Origin: Gracilariopsis chorda
Lineage: Eukaryota; Rhodophyta; Florideophyceae; Gracilariales; Gracilariaceae
Length of the DNA stretch: 64,000 nt
NCBI GenBank assembly: GCA_003194525.1
Contig: NBIV01000085.1
Location: 124,001 to 188,000, forward strand
Direction: 5' to 3'
A model generated the notes under the pieces. The model did not search any database. It was not told where the DNA came from and saw only the letters and a program-made list of their open reading frames with translations. Numbering within the stretch: the first letter of the stretch is position 1; each line of letters starts with the position of its first letter. The position numbers and the translations under genes were made by a program. Shown in pieces: positions 53,553 through 63,436 of the stretch.

Positions 53553-54185
53553 TCAAGTGTCACTCCTGGTAGATTCGCCCACGTCCGTGTCCAGATGAGC
53601 TTTTGTGGGGCGAGCTTCACCGCCGAGTATTTGCTCCTTCTGCTTAGCGAAGGCTGCCTCTTCAATTGATCTAGTTATGAAGTCTACCCCACAAGAAGTG
53701 CCTCGCTCACCACCCACGATCGATTTCCTAATGCGCGTTCCGTAATGTGTTGCATGCGCCGCATCTTCGTCGCTTTGCCTTGGGTCCACTTGTGCCCTTG
53801 TTTGTTCTTGACCAGAATCAGATGCGTTTCCGGAACCAATCTCATGTGTTGATTTATCCATGGATCTCATACCCTTTTGAAGAAGCATTCGCGGACTAAT
53901 AGGAACATTCGACATATCTTTCTTCAAAGTCGCCGCCAGTGAGTCAAACTTTGTAAGCGAGTCACGCAATCCTCGACCCACGAGTCCCATTTCCGAATTA
54001 GGATCATTCGCATGCTGCATGTTTTCGGCCACCACCTCTTCCGCAGCTTGCTTGGTCATGCGAAGAGATCGCACCGTTGCACCGAGCAATCGTCCAGCTC
54101 CTCGCGCTATCAAAGGAAAATCTCGAGGTCGAAGAAGTAGAATACCTGTGCCGATTAGCACAATGAAAGAGCCTCCTTCAAACAT
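53553..54185 (-). CDS. Mitochondrial TatB-like protein
   Basis: 210 residues from ATG 54185. The start 'MFEGGSFIVLIGTGILLL' is a single membrane segment, followed by 'RPRDFPLIARGAGRLLGATVRS', an amphipathic helix. This layout, with the Pro hinge, is that of TatA/TatB proteins, and 'DFPLIARGAGRL.G' is closest to the nuclear-encoded mitochondrial TatB of plants ('DLP...R.AGRL.G'). The usual Gly before Pro is Arg here. The rest is polar, charged and probably disordered. If correct, it would act in a mitochondrial Tat translocase with a mitochondrion-encoded TatC, or in a derived role. No extra N-terminal presequence precedes the membrane segment. Convergent with the WD40-bromodomain gene. Confidence 0.6.
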   Translation of the reverse strand: MFEGGSFIVLIGTGILLLRPRDFPLIARGAGRLLGATVRSLRMTKQAAEEVVAENMQHANDPNSEMGLVGRGLRDSLTKFDSLAATLKKDMSNVPISPRMLLQKGMRSMDKSTHEIGSGNASDSGQEQTRAQVDPRQSDEDAAHATHYGTRIRKSIVGGERGTSCGVDFITRSIEEAAFAKQKEQILGGEARPTKAHLDTDVGESTRSDT

Positions 54186-56608
54186 TTGTGAGACCGCAAT
54201 AGGCGAAAGAGATGTCTAGAAGGTGTGCCAGAAGCAAAAAATCGAACAAGCCGCTTCTTAACTTTGGAGGTCGGAAGACCAGTGCGACTGGTACAAAGGT
54301 GTGCAGGAACCTTTATCCCCTGCCTTGATCTTTTCCAGCCAAAGCGGGCAAACCTCAGAAATTTATTTTATACGATGCTACTAGCTAGGAAGACAGGAAT
54401 CAAGAGAACACCAAAAGTGTTGTCTTGGGCCACTTTGATCTGCGCCAGAACTCTGGGAAGGGAAATCGCCTCTTCCTTCGCGTACTTCGGGTACGAGGGG
54501 CACCAGGGATAAGAATGTGTCGAATGGTGCGAACGGTGCCAGGGATAAAACTTTTCCCTTAGGTATCCCGCCTATTGCACGATGCGGTACTCCGTCTTCC
54601 CAACGACTAGGAAGGCAAAAAGGGCACAAGTATATCCGCGAACGGAATTGGTATGGAAGTCAGCCTCCTTGAAGTAGATACAAGCCTTTCTTATTGGTGC
54701 GAAGCCTTCGGAATTGGCAGTACGCCCAAAAGGATCACTGGGTCCAGAAGCGAAGAGCTCGTCTTACGTCATGGAGCCTGACTCTCATAGTATATATGTA
54801 TGGTTCCAACTTATTCGCTAATGGTCACAACACCATTGAAAGAGGAGACCATTTCCATTGAACTGTGCGAGTCCCGCTCAGGGCAAATGCAGTTCCGCCC
54901 GTCGAAGTGTGTTGACCTGCCAAAAAGGCTACAAACACTGTCAAAAGATACGCCGGACGAAGAAGCCATATGGAGATGTACGATTCGGTCTATTAGGGGA
55001 ATTTAGCCGTCGAATAGGGCTTTTTAATTAAGCAGAAACATAGCTAAATGAGCCAGATTTTAGTGATTTGCAGTTGAACATGTTTTAATTAGGAACGAGG
55101 TGTTTTGTTAAAGTGTGCAGCTGTTTTGAAATAGCTCAGGAACCTCTTATTTAGTCATCTGGATCGCCGTCGTTCTACTAATCCTAGGAGTTTGAAAGCG
55201 CACGCCACAAAGGATTCCATCTACATCCATCATGGATTCCAACCTCGCTCGTCCATCCCACCCCCTTGAAGGCTCAAATGCTGTCAGAACTACATCTGAC
55301 AAAAGCCTATTTGCATCAACAGCAGCCTATCATGTACCGCAGATTGCACAGTCGTTAACACCTGCAACTTCAGTAACGCCACCCCAACGCTTTGTACCTA
55401 ACAAACTATAAAAGTCATAGATCTTGCGGCAGCTTACAAAACTTAACGCCGCAACAGTAAAAACAATTGGAGCAAATATTTGCATCAGTGACACAAAGGG
55501 CTTAAAAAACCCCATGTTATGGACCAGGCAGTTATCCAAGAGCACATTAAGTATAAATTGGCGTGGCGTTGAAAATAGATGTATATGATTACAACAGCAA
55601 CGTCCAATACATTGCGTCCATTACTCTAAAGCAGGCAAAAGCAGTGATAATACATGCTTCAGTTCACAATGATGATGCTTTCATAGCAAACGTTGGGCCT
55701 AGAGAAACGGAGGGTGATGCTCAACATCTTTTGGATCAAGAACTTCTTGATTACAAGGTTGGGCGGACAAAAGAGTTTCCTCTTCTGATGAAAGTGCGAC
55801 AATAAATTTGGCGCGTCACGAAGAGTCAAAAAATAAAAACTATGCGCTTCATTCAAATCGCAAAGCCGAATATGAAGCAGAAAAGAAGGGAAGAGAGAAC
55901 GCCAGAAAAAAACGTTTATCAAAACGCTATGCTGCTGAACATCACCTTTTAAGGACGCAAACCATGACTGCAAACGCGGCAGTGGCAAGTGCTGCAGTGG
56001 CCTCAAAAAAGCGGAACAGTTTGACGCGTTTCTTGCTTTTTACGCTCACAAAAACAATATGAGTATGCCCAAACCTTTCAATGCTATGCCACCGTTGAAG
56101 AAATTTTTGCAATTAGAAATAGACCCCGCTTTACTATTCCATAAAAAGGATGACATATCTTTTAGACTGTCGTTACGTAACCACCTGTGATGTTGCAGAT
56201 GTAATTAATTGTGCCACGCGATCTGCGCGGGCGACAACTTCACTGCGAAGGGAGCTGTAGGCGAGCGAAACAAAGGGCTTGTCCTGCTCGCAGAGACCTC
56301 CGCACAATTTTAGTGCAGTGCCTCGATGGGAAGAGCTTGAAAAAGACGTTTTAATTTTCTTTTTGCGAGTTTAACACTGTGTTAGAGCCCTTTTGAGGAT
56401 CAGTGCAACGCGCCTGGTGTAAACCGAGACTGATCTCTCGCGACTAGCGCAGCAAGGTTCGTTGAAACTTTGGGTATCCTCCGTGGGGGCCATATGCCCA
56501 TGTTAGTAGTAGCTTCACATTTGAACGGTATGCGCCGTGTATCACGGGCTATACCTAAAAAGGAAGGAAAAAGGGAAAATGGAAGATGGTGCAGAGGTAC
56601 TCCACGAA
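54186..56608. other. Repeat-like intergenic stretch with small open frames
   Basis: No confident gene. Small frames: ATG 55232-55411 (59 codons, 'MDSNLARPSHPLEG'), 55563-55805 ('DVYDYNSNVQYIASITLKQ', no ATG) and 55808-56062 (Lys/Arg-rich, 'EYEAEKKGRENARKKRLSKR', no ATG). The last two run in tandem on the plus strand and may be pieces of a decayed transposon gene. The stretch from 54980 to 55140 is AT-rich. The right edge is the insertion site of the LTR element. Confidence 0.4.
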
Positions 56609-56613
56609 CGAGT
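56609..56613. repeat. Target site duplication, left copy (CGAGT)
   Basis: CGAGT precedes the 5' LTR and is repeated exactly after the 3' LTR at 63707-63711, the 5-bp duplication expected of Ty3/gypsy integration. Confidence 0.9.
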
Positions 56614-56782
56614 TGTAGAGCCTGTTCACGTGGTCGGACTTGGCTGGCGCGTATGGCACGCCAGCCTTTATGAAGACGTCTGATTGGCCCTCCAGCGATC
56701 TCGCTGGAGGGCCAGAGTCAATAAAAGCCAGCCCCTCCCCCCTTCCCATCCGAAGGGGGAGGCAAGCCGTTTGTTGCTTTCA
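56614..56782 (+). repeat. 5' LTR (169 bp)
   Basis: Starts TGTAGAG and ends GCTTTCA. It contains AATAAA at 56720-56725 and three hairpin-forming inverted repeats: 56642-56666 (8-bp stem), 56686-56713 (13-bp perfect stem, 2-nt loop) and 56734-56762 (C/G-rich stem with one bulge). Confidence 0.92.
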
Positions 56783-56800
56783 TGGTACTCTCGAGGAGGG
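56783..56800 (+). other. Primer binding site
   Basis: TGG follows the LTR end directly (TGGTACTCTCGAGG...), as expected for pairing with the CCA end of a tRNA primer; the first five bases match the usual initiator-Met type, the rest does not clearly, so the tRNA is not named. Confidence 0.55.
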
Positions 56801-56814
56801 ACCGTTTCAGAACG

Positions 56815-57336
56815 ATGTCGTTGTCCTCAGCAATTGTGTTCAATGGTGAACCTGACTCGGATGTAGTCAAGTTCTTCTTTTTCTTTGACAATGTTGTCGC
56901 AAAAGGTACTAATGATTCGTAAAAAGCAACGCAACTCTTGCCGTGTTTGACAGGAAAGGCGTTTGAATTCTATTACGAAACCTACGCGTACGAAGGACAG
57001 TTAATTGAAGAAGCATATGACTACGCTGCTGTGAAGCAAGCTATGATCGAAGAATTTTCTGAAGTGATTAGTCAGGAAGAGTATATAAGAAGAGCCATGA
57101 ACTGCAAGCTCCGTCCGTTGGACATGGCTAATTCTCTGACAGATATGGATGGCGCTTTTAAGAAAGCTAACTTCAACAATGAAGCTAAGTTTGGATTGCT
57201 GAGAAATGCAGTCATGGAACATATGGACCTGGCTCAATACGTGTTGTTAAGAGGTGCAAGCGACTACGAATCGCTCAAGCGTACCATTCGGGACTATGTT
57301 CGTTGCCGAGAAACTTTCAGTGAAGCCTACATTTGA
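56815..57336 (+). pseudogene. gag of the LTR element, two in-frame stops
   Basis: From ATG 56815 ('MSLSSAIVFNGEPDSDVVKF') the frame runs to TAA at 56920-56922, then continues 'KATQLLPCLTGKAFEFYYETY' to TGA at 57334-57336 and on into pol in the same frame. The 'ATQLLPCLTGKA..FY' segment is the Ty3/gypsy capsid pattern (retrotrans_gag). The TAA disables gag in this copy. The TGA at the gag-pol border could be a decayed codon or a read-through site. The zinc knuckles lie after it, in the pol frame. Confidence 0.75.
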
Positions 57337-60300
57337 AAAGGGAAAGGAGGAGAAGGTAAGCGACCTCACACTTTGAGGATTCTCCGTCGCCCCGAACAAA
57401 CGGTGGAGTCATTGGAGAACAAGGTAGATGATCTCACCTCTCAGATAGCGGAACTCACCCTCTTGGTTAAGAAGAAACAAACTTCGACCGAGGAGAACAA
57501 TGTTCGTGTCTGTTCATTCTGCCACAAGCCAGGACATGGAGCGAACCGCTGTGACAAGAATCCCCACCGGAATACCAGATGCCCACGGTGTGGGAAGATG
57601 GGACACTCAGAAACTACGTGTTGGTCAGAGCCCCAGATGCTACAGCTCGCCGTCGCTGCCAATGAAACACGTATGAAAACAGAAGGAGACACACTGAAAG
57701 ACTCAGGAAAGGATAAAGAGTACACAGTGGGAATAGTGACTGAAGAAGTCGAAGCAGAAGAGACTTTCAATGCTACGAAGAGAGATCCTGAGGGCAGGGC
57801 GCTGCCGAAACAGCCAAAGACAGGAAGATTGGCTGTGAGAGAGTTACTCAACCCTCAGCCGGGTCCACTCATTGACCTTACGAAGGGCCTACCAAGTCGG
57901 AAGAAGGCCAAGCCTAAATCCCGCAAGCCGGCCCGGAAGAAGGCCCAGAAGGCCCGAAAAGATGGAATTTCAGACTTCGTAGGACGGTACAATGTTCTCA
58001 TTGAGTTGGCAAATGCTTCATGTGGGCTCACGTTTGGCCAGCTGCTCCGTGGAGATGCCGAAGAAGCAAAAAGACAGATTCAAAAACTGTTTGTGAAGAA
58101 TGGTAGAAGTCAAAAGGTTGCTATCGCGCATAGGCCTGGAAGTATCAGAAGACTAAAAGTGGTGAAGTTGAAGCTATTCGGAACTAGAGTTAACGCATTG
58201 CTGGACTCAGGAGCGGTTCCAAACCTTCTCTCCACTTCTCTGATGGAAGAACTTACGCTCTCACCGGAAGCGACGACGAGGAAGATTAAAGTCGCTGATG
58301 GGAGCTCTAGTGTAGTACGAGGTGTCGTCAGAGACGTACCTGTGCTGTTTGGTGAGTCCAAGACCCTTTTAAACTTTTTAGTTGTTGATGACCCACCAGT
58401 GGATGTGATTATCGGTTCCCCAACCTTAGAGAATATTCAGGCCTGCATCGACATGGGAAATCATACAGTGACTGTGACTATAGAAGAGAAAGAATCCGTA
58501 TTAGATCTAGAGTATGATGAACGTATCCCCGATATGGAAGGTTCCGAGACCGATAGTGAGGATTTCACCTCAGACTCAGAGATATACCCAGCGTCTTCCA
58601 GTTCGGAAATTGATGACGATAAAGAGCTTGTCGTGGCTCTTGCGAAGGAGATCGAATCTCACCCAATAACGAATTCTGAGAGCGATCGGGAAGAAACCAT
58701 CCCCCTGCTCTTAGAAGAAGATGAAGATAGTGATATTGAAGAAGGGGAGCTACATGTGCTGAACCTGACCGAAGAGGAAGAAGACCTAAAATCGGTATTG
58801 CTCGCGACAAAGGTCAAGCATCTCTCGGAGCGCGCACAGAGGCAGCTCTCTACGACCCTTATAGACTCAAAGGCCGTTGCTTGGTCCCTGGAGGACCTCA
58901 GACCTGCTGATGTCCCTGTGAAGCATTCTTTTGAGCTAAAGGATCCAGGACCTTTAACTTTTCGGGCAAGACGTCTCCCACCGCGACATAATGACTTGGT
59001 AAAGAATGAGATTGACAAAATGCTTCGTACAGGAATCATTGCGCCAGCAAACTCTGCCTGGTCTTTCCCTATTGTAATCGCGACAAAGAAAGATGGAAGC
59101 CCGAGATTTTTCGTGGACTACCGTGCATTGAATGCCAAAATGAAGTCCGATCGTTGGCCATTACCTCGCATAGAAGAAGTGTTCGATGATCTTCGTGGAT
59201 CCCCACTATTCACAACTCTAGACTTGTTTTCAGGGTATTGGCAGGTGAAGATGGCCGAGGAGTGCAAAGAGATGACGACTTTCATCTGCAGATTCGGTAC
59301 ATTTAAATTTGAAGTCATGCCATTCGGATTGATGAATGCACCTGCAACATTTCAAAGAATGATGAACGCCGTACTGAAAGACTTATCTTTCGTTCGTGTC
59401 TACTTGGATGACGTTGTCATTTACTCCAACAATATAGAAGATCATCTTATGCATTGCAAAAGAGTTATTGGCAGAATTGCCTCACATGGACTGAAGATTA
59501 AACTGGCTAAGTGTAGTTTTGGGCAGCCTCAGGTGAAGCTCTTAGGACATATCATCGATAAGACGGGAGTTGCGACGGACCCAGAAAAGATCAAAGCTAT
59601 ACAGGAAGCTCCATGTCCAACCTCCGCGACGGAACTAAGAAGTTTCTTAGGACTGGCCAGTTATTATCGACGGTTCATACCCAGGTTCGCTGAAGCATCT
59701 GCTGCCTTGCATGAAGCCATGTCACCTAAGAAAACATGGCTCTGGACACCAGAAATGGAAGATGCTTTCCTAAGTCTCAAAGCAAAGTTAATGAAACCCC
59801 CCGTTCTAGGATTTCCTGACTTTAATGAACCCTTCATAGTTGAAACTGATGCATCCAGTGTTTCCCTAGGGGCATTACTTTCTCAGAAGAAGGAGGGCAA
59901 ACTACATCCTATACAGTTTGCCAGTCGTACGATGACAGCTGCCGAGAGACGTTATTCAGCCTGCGAACGCGAGGCATTAGCGGTCATTTTTGCGTTGAAG
60001 AAGTTTCGTGTTTACTTGCTATCCTCCCTACCATTTACACTCATTACTGATCATCAGGCCTTGCAGTATGCATTTAGAAAACCAGATATCCATGGGAGAC
60101 TGGCAAGATGGATTGATTTTCTTTCGGAATATGAATTTGAGATAAAGTACAGGCCAGGAGCAAGTAACCGTGTTGCAGACTACTTGTCGCGTATTGAAGT
60201 ATCTGGGGAAGAGGAGACCAATGCAGTAGTACTAGCAGTTTCCTCGGAAAGACCGATATTCGAAGACTTAGAGCAATTCCTTGTTGATACAGGGAACTAC

Positions 60301-61473
60301 ATCTTGGGATTGACATTGGAGACTAAGGATCCCCTTGAGCGTCGCAAGATTAAGAGGAACGCAAAGAATTATATGGTGTGGAATGAAAGACTCTTCCATA
60401 GAACTAAGAAAGGACGTCTAGTAATACCAGAAGTAAGGAACCGACTACAGATCTTAAGAAGTTTTCATGATGATATTGGACACTGGGACGTTAATAGTAC
60501 CAAGCAATTTGTGCTTGAACGTTACTGGTGGCCAGAGGTATACAAGCATGTTACGGAGTATGTAAGCAGTTGTAGTGGATGCCAGTCAGCAAAGAATATT
60601 CCGACGTATCGAACTACGCTCCGATACCCCTTGACGGGCCTATTTCATACGTTTTCTATCAATTTTGCAGGACCTCTACCCACGACAGTTCGGAAGAATA
60701 GATTCATGTTGGTAGGAGTAGAGCATGTAACAGGTTGGCCGATTGCGAAAGCTACACCGACATCAACCGCCAAGGAAGTGATTGAATTTCTAAAAGATGA
60801 AATCGTGACCCCATTCGGCCCGCCTTGCACCGTGGTCTCTGATAATGCTACTAGTTTTACTGCAAAAACTCTGTCAGAATTCAACAACCACCATGGCATC
60901 ACCTGGAAAACGGTGATGGCATATGCACCAATGTCGAACGGCAGAGCTGAACGGATGATTGGCATTCTAAAGAAGTCCATGACGAAGAGCATCTTAGAAT
61001 ACCAAGAGCCTTGGGACGAAGTTCTACAGAAGGTACTGTATGGATATAGGCGCCTTCATCTAAGAAATGGGCCTTCTCCATTTGAATTGCTGTATGGTGT
61101 TCCCCCACGCATGTCGCAAGATGACCCATCCGCTCTCGTCCTAAGCGGGGGCGACTTACATCGTGGGGTGGAATTAGAGTCTGCCTTGCGTCACAGAGCC
61201 ACGCGAGCCCTGAAGCACGCAAACTCCCAGCAAGGTGCTAAGGATAAAGTCTTTCATGTAGGAAACGAAGTCCTAGTAGCTCGAGGAGCAAGTATGAACA
61301 AGGCCAAGAAATGGCCCCCATTTACATCCAAGTTCTATGGTCCTTGTACGATCATTAGAGCTAAGCATCCTGCTTATACTCTAAGTTCAAGGCATGGAAA
61401 GATAAGCAGGAGTCTTATCCACGCTCGACGCCTGGTCCCATATCTAAGAAGACCAACAATTCTAGAGAATTGA
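57337..61473 (+). CDS. pol polyprotein of the LTR element (NC-PR-RT-RH-INT)
   Basis: A 1,378-codon frame, continuous with gag apart from the TGA. In order: CCHC knuckles 'CSFCHKPGHGANRC' (about 57509) and 'CPRCGKMGHSETTC'; protease 'NALLDSGAVPNLLS' (about 58192); RT with 'VDYRALN', 'MPFGLMNAPATFQ' and 'YLDDVVIYS' (about 59400); RNase H 'ETDASSVSLGALLS' and 'ACEREALAVIFAL'; integrase zinc finger with 'HDDIGHW', 'CSGCQ'; core 'VVSDNATSF' and 'APMSNGRAERM'; GPY/F 'KFYGPCTIIRAKHPAYTL'. The first core acid, normally Asp in 'DFAGPLP', is Asn here ('INFAGPLP', about 60658). There is no chromodomain after GPY/F. An acidic spacer follows the protease. No ATG begins the frame, which fits fusion to gag. 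Confidence 0.92.
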   Translation, partial: KGKGGEGKRPHTLRILRRPEQTVESLENKVDDLTSQIAELTLLVKKKQTSTEENNVRVCSFCHKPGHGANRCDKNPHRNTRCPRCGKMGHSETTCWSEPQMLQLAVAANETRMKTEGDTLKDSGKDKEYTVGIVTEEVEAEETFNATKRDPEGRALPKQPKTGRLAVRELLNPQPGPLIDLTKGLPSRKKAKPKSRKPARKKAQKARKDGISDFVGRYNVLIELANASCGLTFGQLLRGDAEEAKRQIQKLFVKNGRSQKVAIAHRPGSIRRLKVVKLKLFGTRVNALLDSGAVPNLLSTSLMEELTLSPEATTRKIKVADGSSSVVRGVVRDVPVLFGESKTLLNFLVVDDPPVDVIIGSPTLENIQACIDMGNHTVTVTIEEKESVLDLEYDERIPDMEGSETDSEDFTSDSEIYPASSSSEIDDDKELVVALAKEIESHPITNSESDREETIPLLLEEDEDSDIEEGELHVLNLTEEEEDLKSVLLATKVKHLSERAQRQLSTTLIDSKAVAWSLEDLRPADVPVKHSFELKDPGPLTFRARRLPPRHNDLVKNEIDKMLRTGIIAPANSAWSFPIVIATKKDGSPRFFVDYRALNAKMKSDRWPLPRIEEVFDDLRGSPLFTTLDLFSGYWQVKMAEECKEMTTFICRFGTFKFEVMPFGLMNAPATFQRMMNAVLKDLSFVRVYLDDVVIYSNNIEDHLMHCKRVIGRIASHGLKIKLAKCSFGQPQVKLLGHIIDKTGVATDPEKIKAIQEAPCPTSATELRSFLGLASYYRRFIPRFAEASAALHEAMSPKKTWLWTPEMEDAFLSLKAKLMKPPVLGFPDFNEPFIVETDASSVSLGALLSQKKEGKLHPIQFASRTMTAAERRYSACEREALAVIFALKKFRVYLLSSLPFTLITDHQALQYAFRKPDIHGRLARWIDFLSEYEFEIKYRPGASNRVADYLSRIEVSGEEETNAVVLAVSSERPIFEDLEQFLVDTGNYILGLTLETKDPLERRKIKRNAKNYMVWNERLFHRTKKGRLVIPEVRNRLQILRSFHDDIGHWDVNSTKQFVLERYWWPEVYKHVTEYVSSCSGCQSAKNIPTYRTTLRYPLTGLFHTFSINFAGPLPTTVRKNRFMLVGVEHVTGWPIAKATPTSTAKEVIEFLKDEIVTPFGPPCTVVSDNATSFTAKTLSEFNNHHGITWKTVMAYAPMSNGRAERMIGILKKSMTKSILEYQEPWDEVLQKVLYGYRRLHLRNGPSPFELLYGVPPRMSQDDPSALVLSGGDLHRGVELESALRHRATRALKHANSQQGAKDKVFHVGNEVLVARGASMNKAKKWPPFTSKFYGPCTIIRAKHPAYTLSSRHGKISRSLIHARRLVPYLRRPTILEN

Positions 61474-61625
61474 AAGGAAGATGAATACGCATGAGTAATT
61501 GGCTAAACAAATATAGTGTAAAACATTGATATATGGTCGTAGGAAAGCAGATGCACGTATGCAATTTGTGGGCAGTTTATTGAATCTATGCATAGGGGTT
61601 GAAAGACTAGCCCTTAATGAAGAAC

Positions 61626-62870
61626 CTAATCGAGGACTTTAACTTCCTCCTCGCGATGTGACGCATGCCTACGGCGACGCTTAGTGTGGTTATCATTGTG
61701 ATGACGTGGACGTTTAGAAGAACCATGGGGAGTCAAGACTAGTTGCCGGATTTCGGTAACTTCAAGGAACTCAGAACCACTACCAACACATCTCTGCAGT
61801 GAATGTGGGCAAAGTACAAATCTGTATGGCTCCATACAATCAAGTATATGACCATGATCAGTATCGATTGCCAAAGTGTGGTAGACACCCCCAGTTCCAT
61901 GCAGGGTAAGAAGATAGACACCAGCAGGAAGATAAACAACATCTGTGAGACGAATCGAGTGACCATGTCCATGAACCCTTTGAAGGTTTGCATCACGCTG
62001 AGAAAGGTGTTTTTGTAAATCACGGAGGTCTCGAATCCGAGGCGCGAGGATACCAAACTGCTCAAAAGCATTCTGATAACCTCGGAACCTTTCCCAGTAA
62101 TCATGACAGACAGAAGCGTGGAGGGCATGCAACCCATTGCATAACGCTGCGGGGAGACATAAACCAGTCTCTTCCCGGAAGCGAATGGGCTGCACGTGAG
62201 ATAGCTCGTAATCCCTAAGGCTGGGATTGGGCTCTCGAGAACGGCCAGTAGAAATTCTTAAATAACGTCCTGGGTTCTTGAAGCACCACTCGTCCACCTC
62301 GGAAATTGCCATGATTCGATTATCCGTGCCAAACCTAAAGTTTCCAGATTCGGTCACGGAATGAAACATCGATGCGTTGGAAGGAGTACCGAATATGCGA
62401 AGGGTATACAGATCAATGGCGTGTTCGCGCTGAGTAGCTTCGTCCACACCATAGTAGTATCCATGTTTGAATACTATTTTCTCAATTACCCAAGAGTACC
62501 CCTTAAGTGTGCTATAGTCGACGTTGTCCCTCACGGAAAGCGTCAGCCCTAAACGGTAGATATCATTGAAAGAGAGCTCCTCCCATGGGGAGTCTTCAAG
62601 GAACATAAGAATATGCGGACCTAGAAGTTGCCAGAACTCTTCTCTCGTGAACTGACTTTCGTCGCCGTTGGAGCAACGTATGACAAATTGACGTAGCCCT
62701 ACCCGGCCGTCCAGAATCTTCACCTTCTCCACATCACCACGTCGAGAAAACCTCAAGAGAAGATTATCTCTAGGGTTAAATGGAATAGCTTTTATGCTTT
62801 TCGTTCCAATGTGATAATATGGAGGGGCTTCGCATACCGTCTTCTTAGCGGTGGGCTTTGTACGAGCCAT
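61626..62870 (-). CDS. Antisense accessory protein: H3-tail-like N-terminus, cysteine-protease-like domain, basic tail
   Basis: 414 residues from ATG 62870, antisense to the element, 152 bp beyond pol. After Met, residues read ARTKPTAKKT; histone H3 begins ARTKQTARKS, so seven of ten positions are identical (including the H3 Lys4 and Lys9 equivalents) and two are conservative. The middle (about 40-225) has repeated beta-rich segments such as 'VEKVKILDGRVGLRQFVIRC' and 'WVIEKIVFKHGYYYG' of unknown fold. Residues 225-380 look like a papain-fold protease: Gln227, Cys238 in 'TGLCLPAALCNGL', His331 in 'GGVYHTLAID', Asp344 in 'HILDC'. The tail 'KRPRHHNDNHTKRRRRH' suits nuclear import. The frame is intact although gag is not. 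No family is known to me; function is inference. Confidence 0.8.
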   Translation of the reverse strand: MARTKPTAKKTVCEAPPYYHIGTKSIKAIPFNPRDNLLLRFSRRGDVEKVKILDGRVGLRQFVIRCSNGDESQFTREEFWQLLGPHILMFLEDSPWEELSFNDIYRLGLTLSVRDNVDYSTLKGYSWVIEKIVFKHGYYYGVDEATQREHAIDLYTLRIFGTPSNASMFHSVTESGNFRFGTDNRIMAISEVDEWCFKNPGRYLRISTGRSREPNPSLRDYELSHVQPIRFREETGLCLPAALCNGLHALHASVCHDYWERFRGYQNAFEQFGILAPRIRDLRDLQKHLSQRDANLQRVHGHGHSIRLTDVVYLPAGVYLLTLHGTGGVYHTLAIDTDHGHILDCMEPYRFVLCPHSLQRCVGSGSEFLEVTEIRQLVLTPHGSSKRPRHHNDNHTKRRRRHASHREEEVKVLD

Positions 62871-63133
62871 TTTGGTTCCCTTGGTTACTTTAATACTCCA
62901 AGTCAGCTTGTATTAAGAGTATAGTAGGGGACTTAAACCCCACTTTAGTACGTCTCAATTAATGCAAACGTGTCTTACAGTAACCGTACAGTAACCTTTA
63001 TTAAGCAGGATAAGTAACCGCTAGACGAAGTAACCGTTTCTGAAGCCTTGTTCAAGAAGATGTGTACGCTAACCCCAAAGCTATGCCGAAAGGTGGTGGC
63101 GTAGAGCGCAGGGTGGAAACAGGAGTGGCGCAA

Positions 63134-63260
63134 AGCGCAGAGCGCAGAGTGCAGAGCGCAAGGCAGTGCGGGGCGAAGCGCAGAGCGCAGAGCGTAGAGC
63201 GCAAGGCAGTGCGGGGCGGAGCGCAGAGCGCAGAGCACAGAGCGCAAGGCAGGGCGTGGT
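63134..63260. repeat. 43-bp tandem repeat, three copies
   Basis: Units start at 63134, 63177 and 63220, each beginning agcgcagagcgcagag and carrying 'gcgcaaggcagtgcgggg' with few changes; the third is slightly shortened at its end. Confidence 0.85.
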
Positions 63261-63278
63261 GGAGCAGGCACAGCAAAA

Positions 63279-63436
63279 ATGGCGCGTCGAGGCGTGGCGG
63301 AGCAGGCAGTGCAGGGCGTGGTGGAGCATGCAGAGCGAAGATGGCGCGTCGGGGCGCAGCGAAGCAGGCAGTGCGAAGATGGCGCGTCGGGGCGCGGCGA
63401 AGCAGGCAGTGAAAAGATGGCGCGTTGGGGCGAGGC
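63279..63436. repeat. 38-bp tandem repeat, three copies plus a distant one
   Basis: The segment atggcgcgtcgg recurs at 63279, 63341, 63379 and 63417. The last three are 38 bp apart and share 'gcgaagcaggcagtg'. The first is 62 bp away. Confidence 0.8.
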
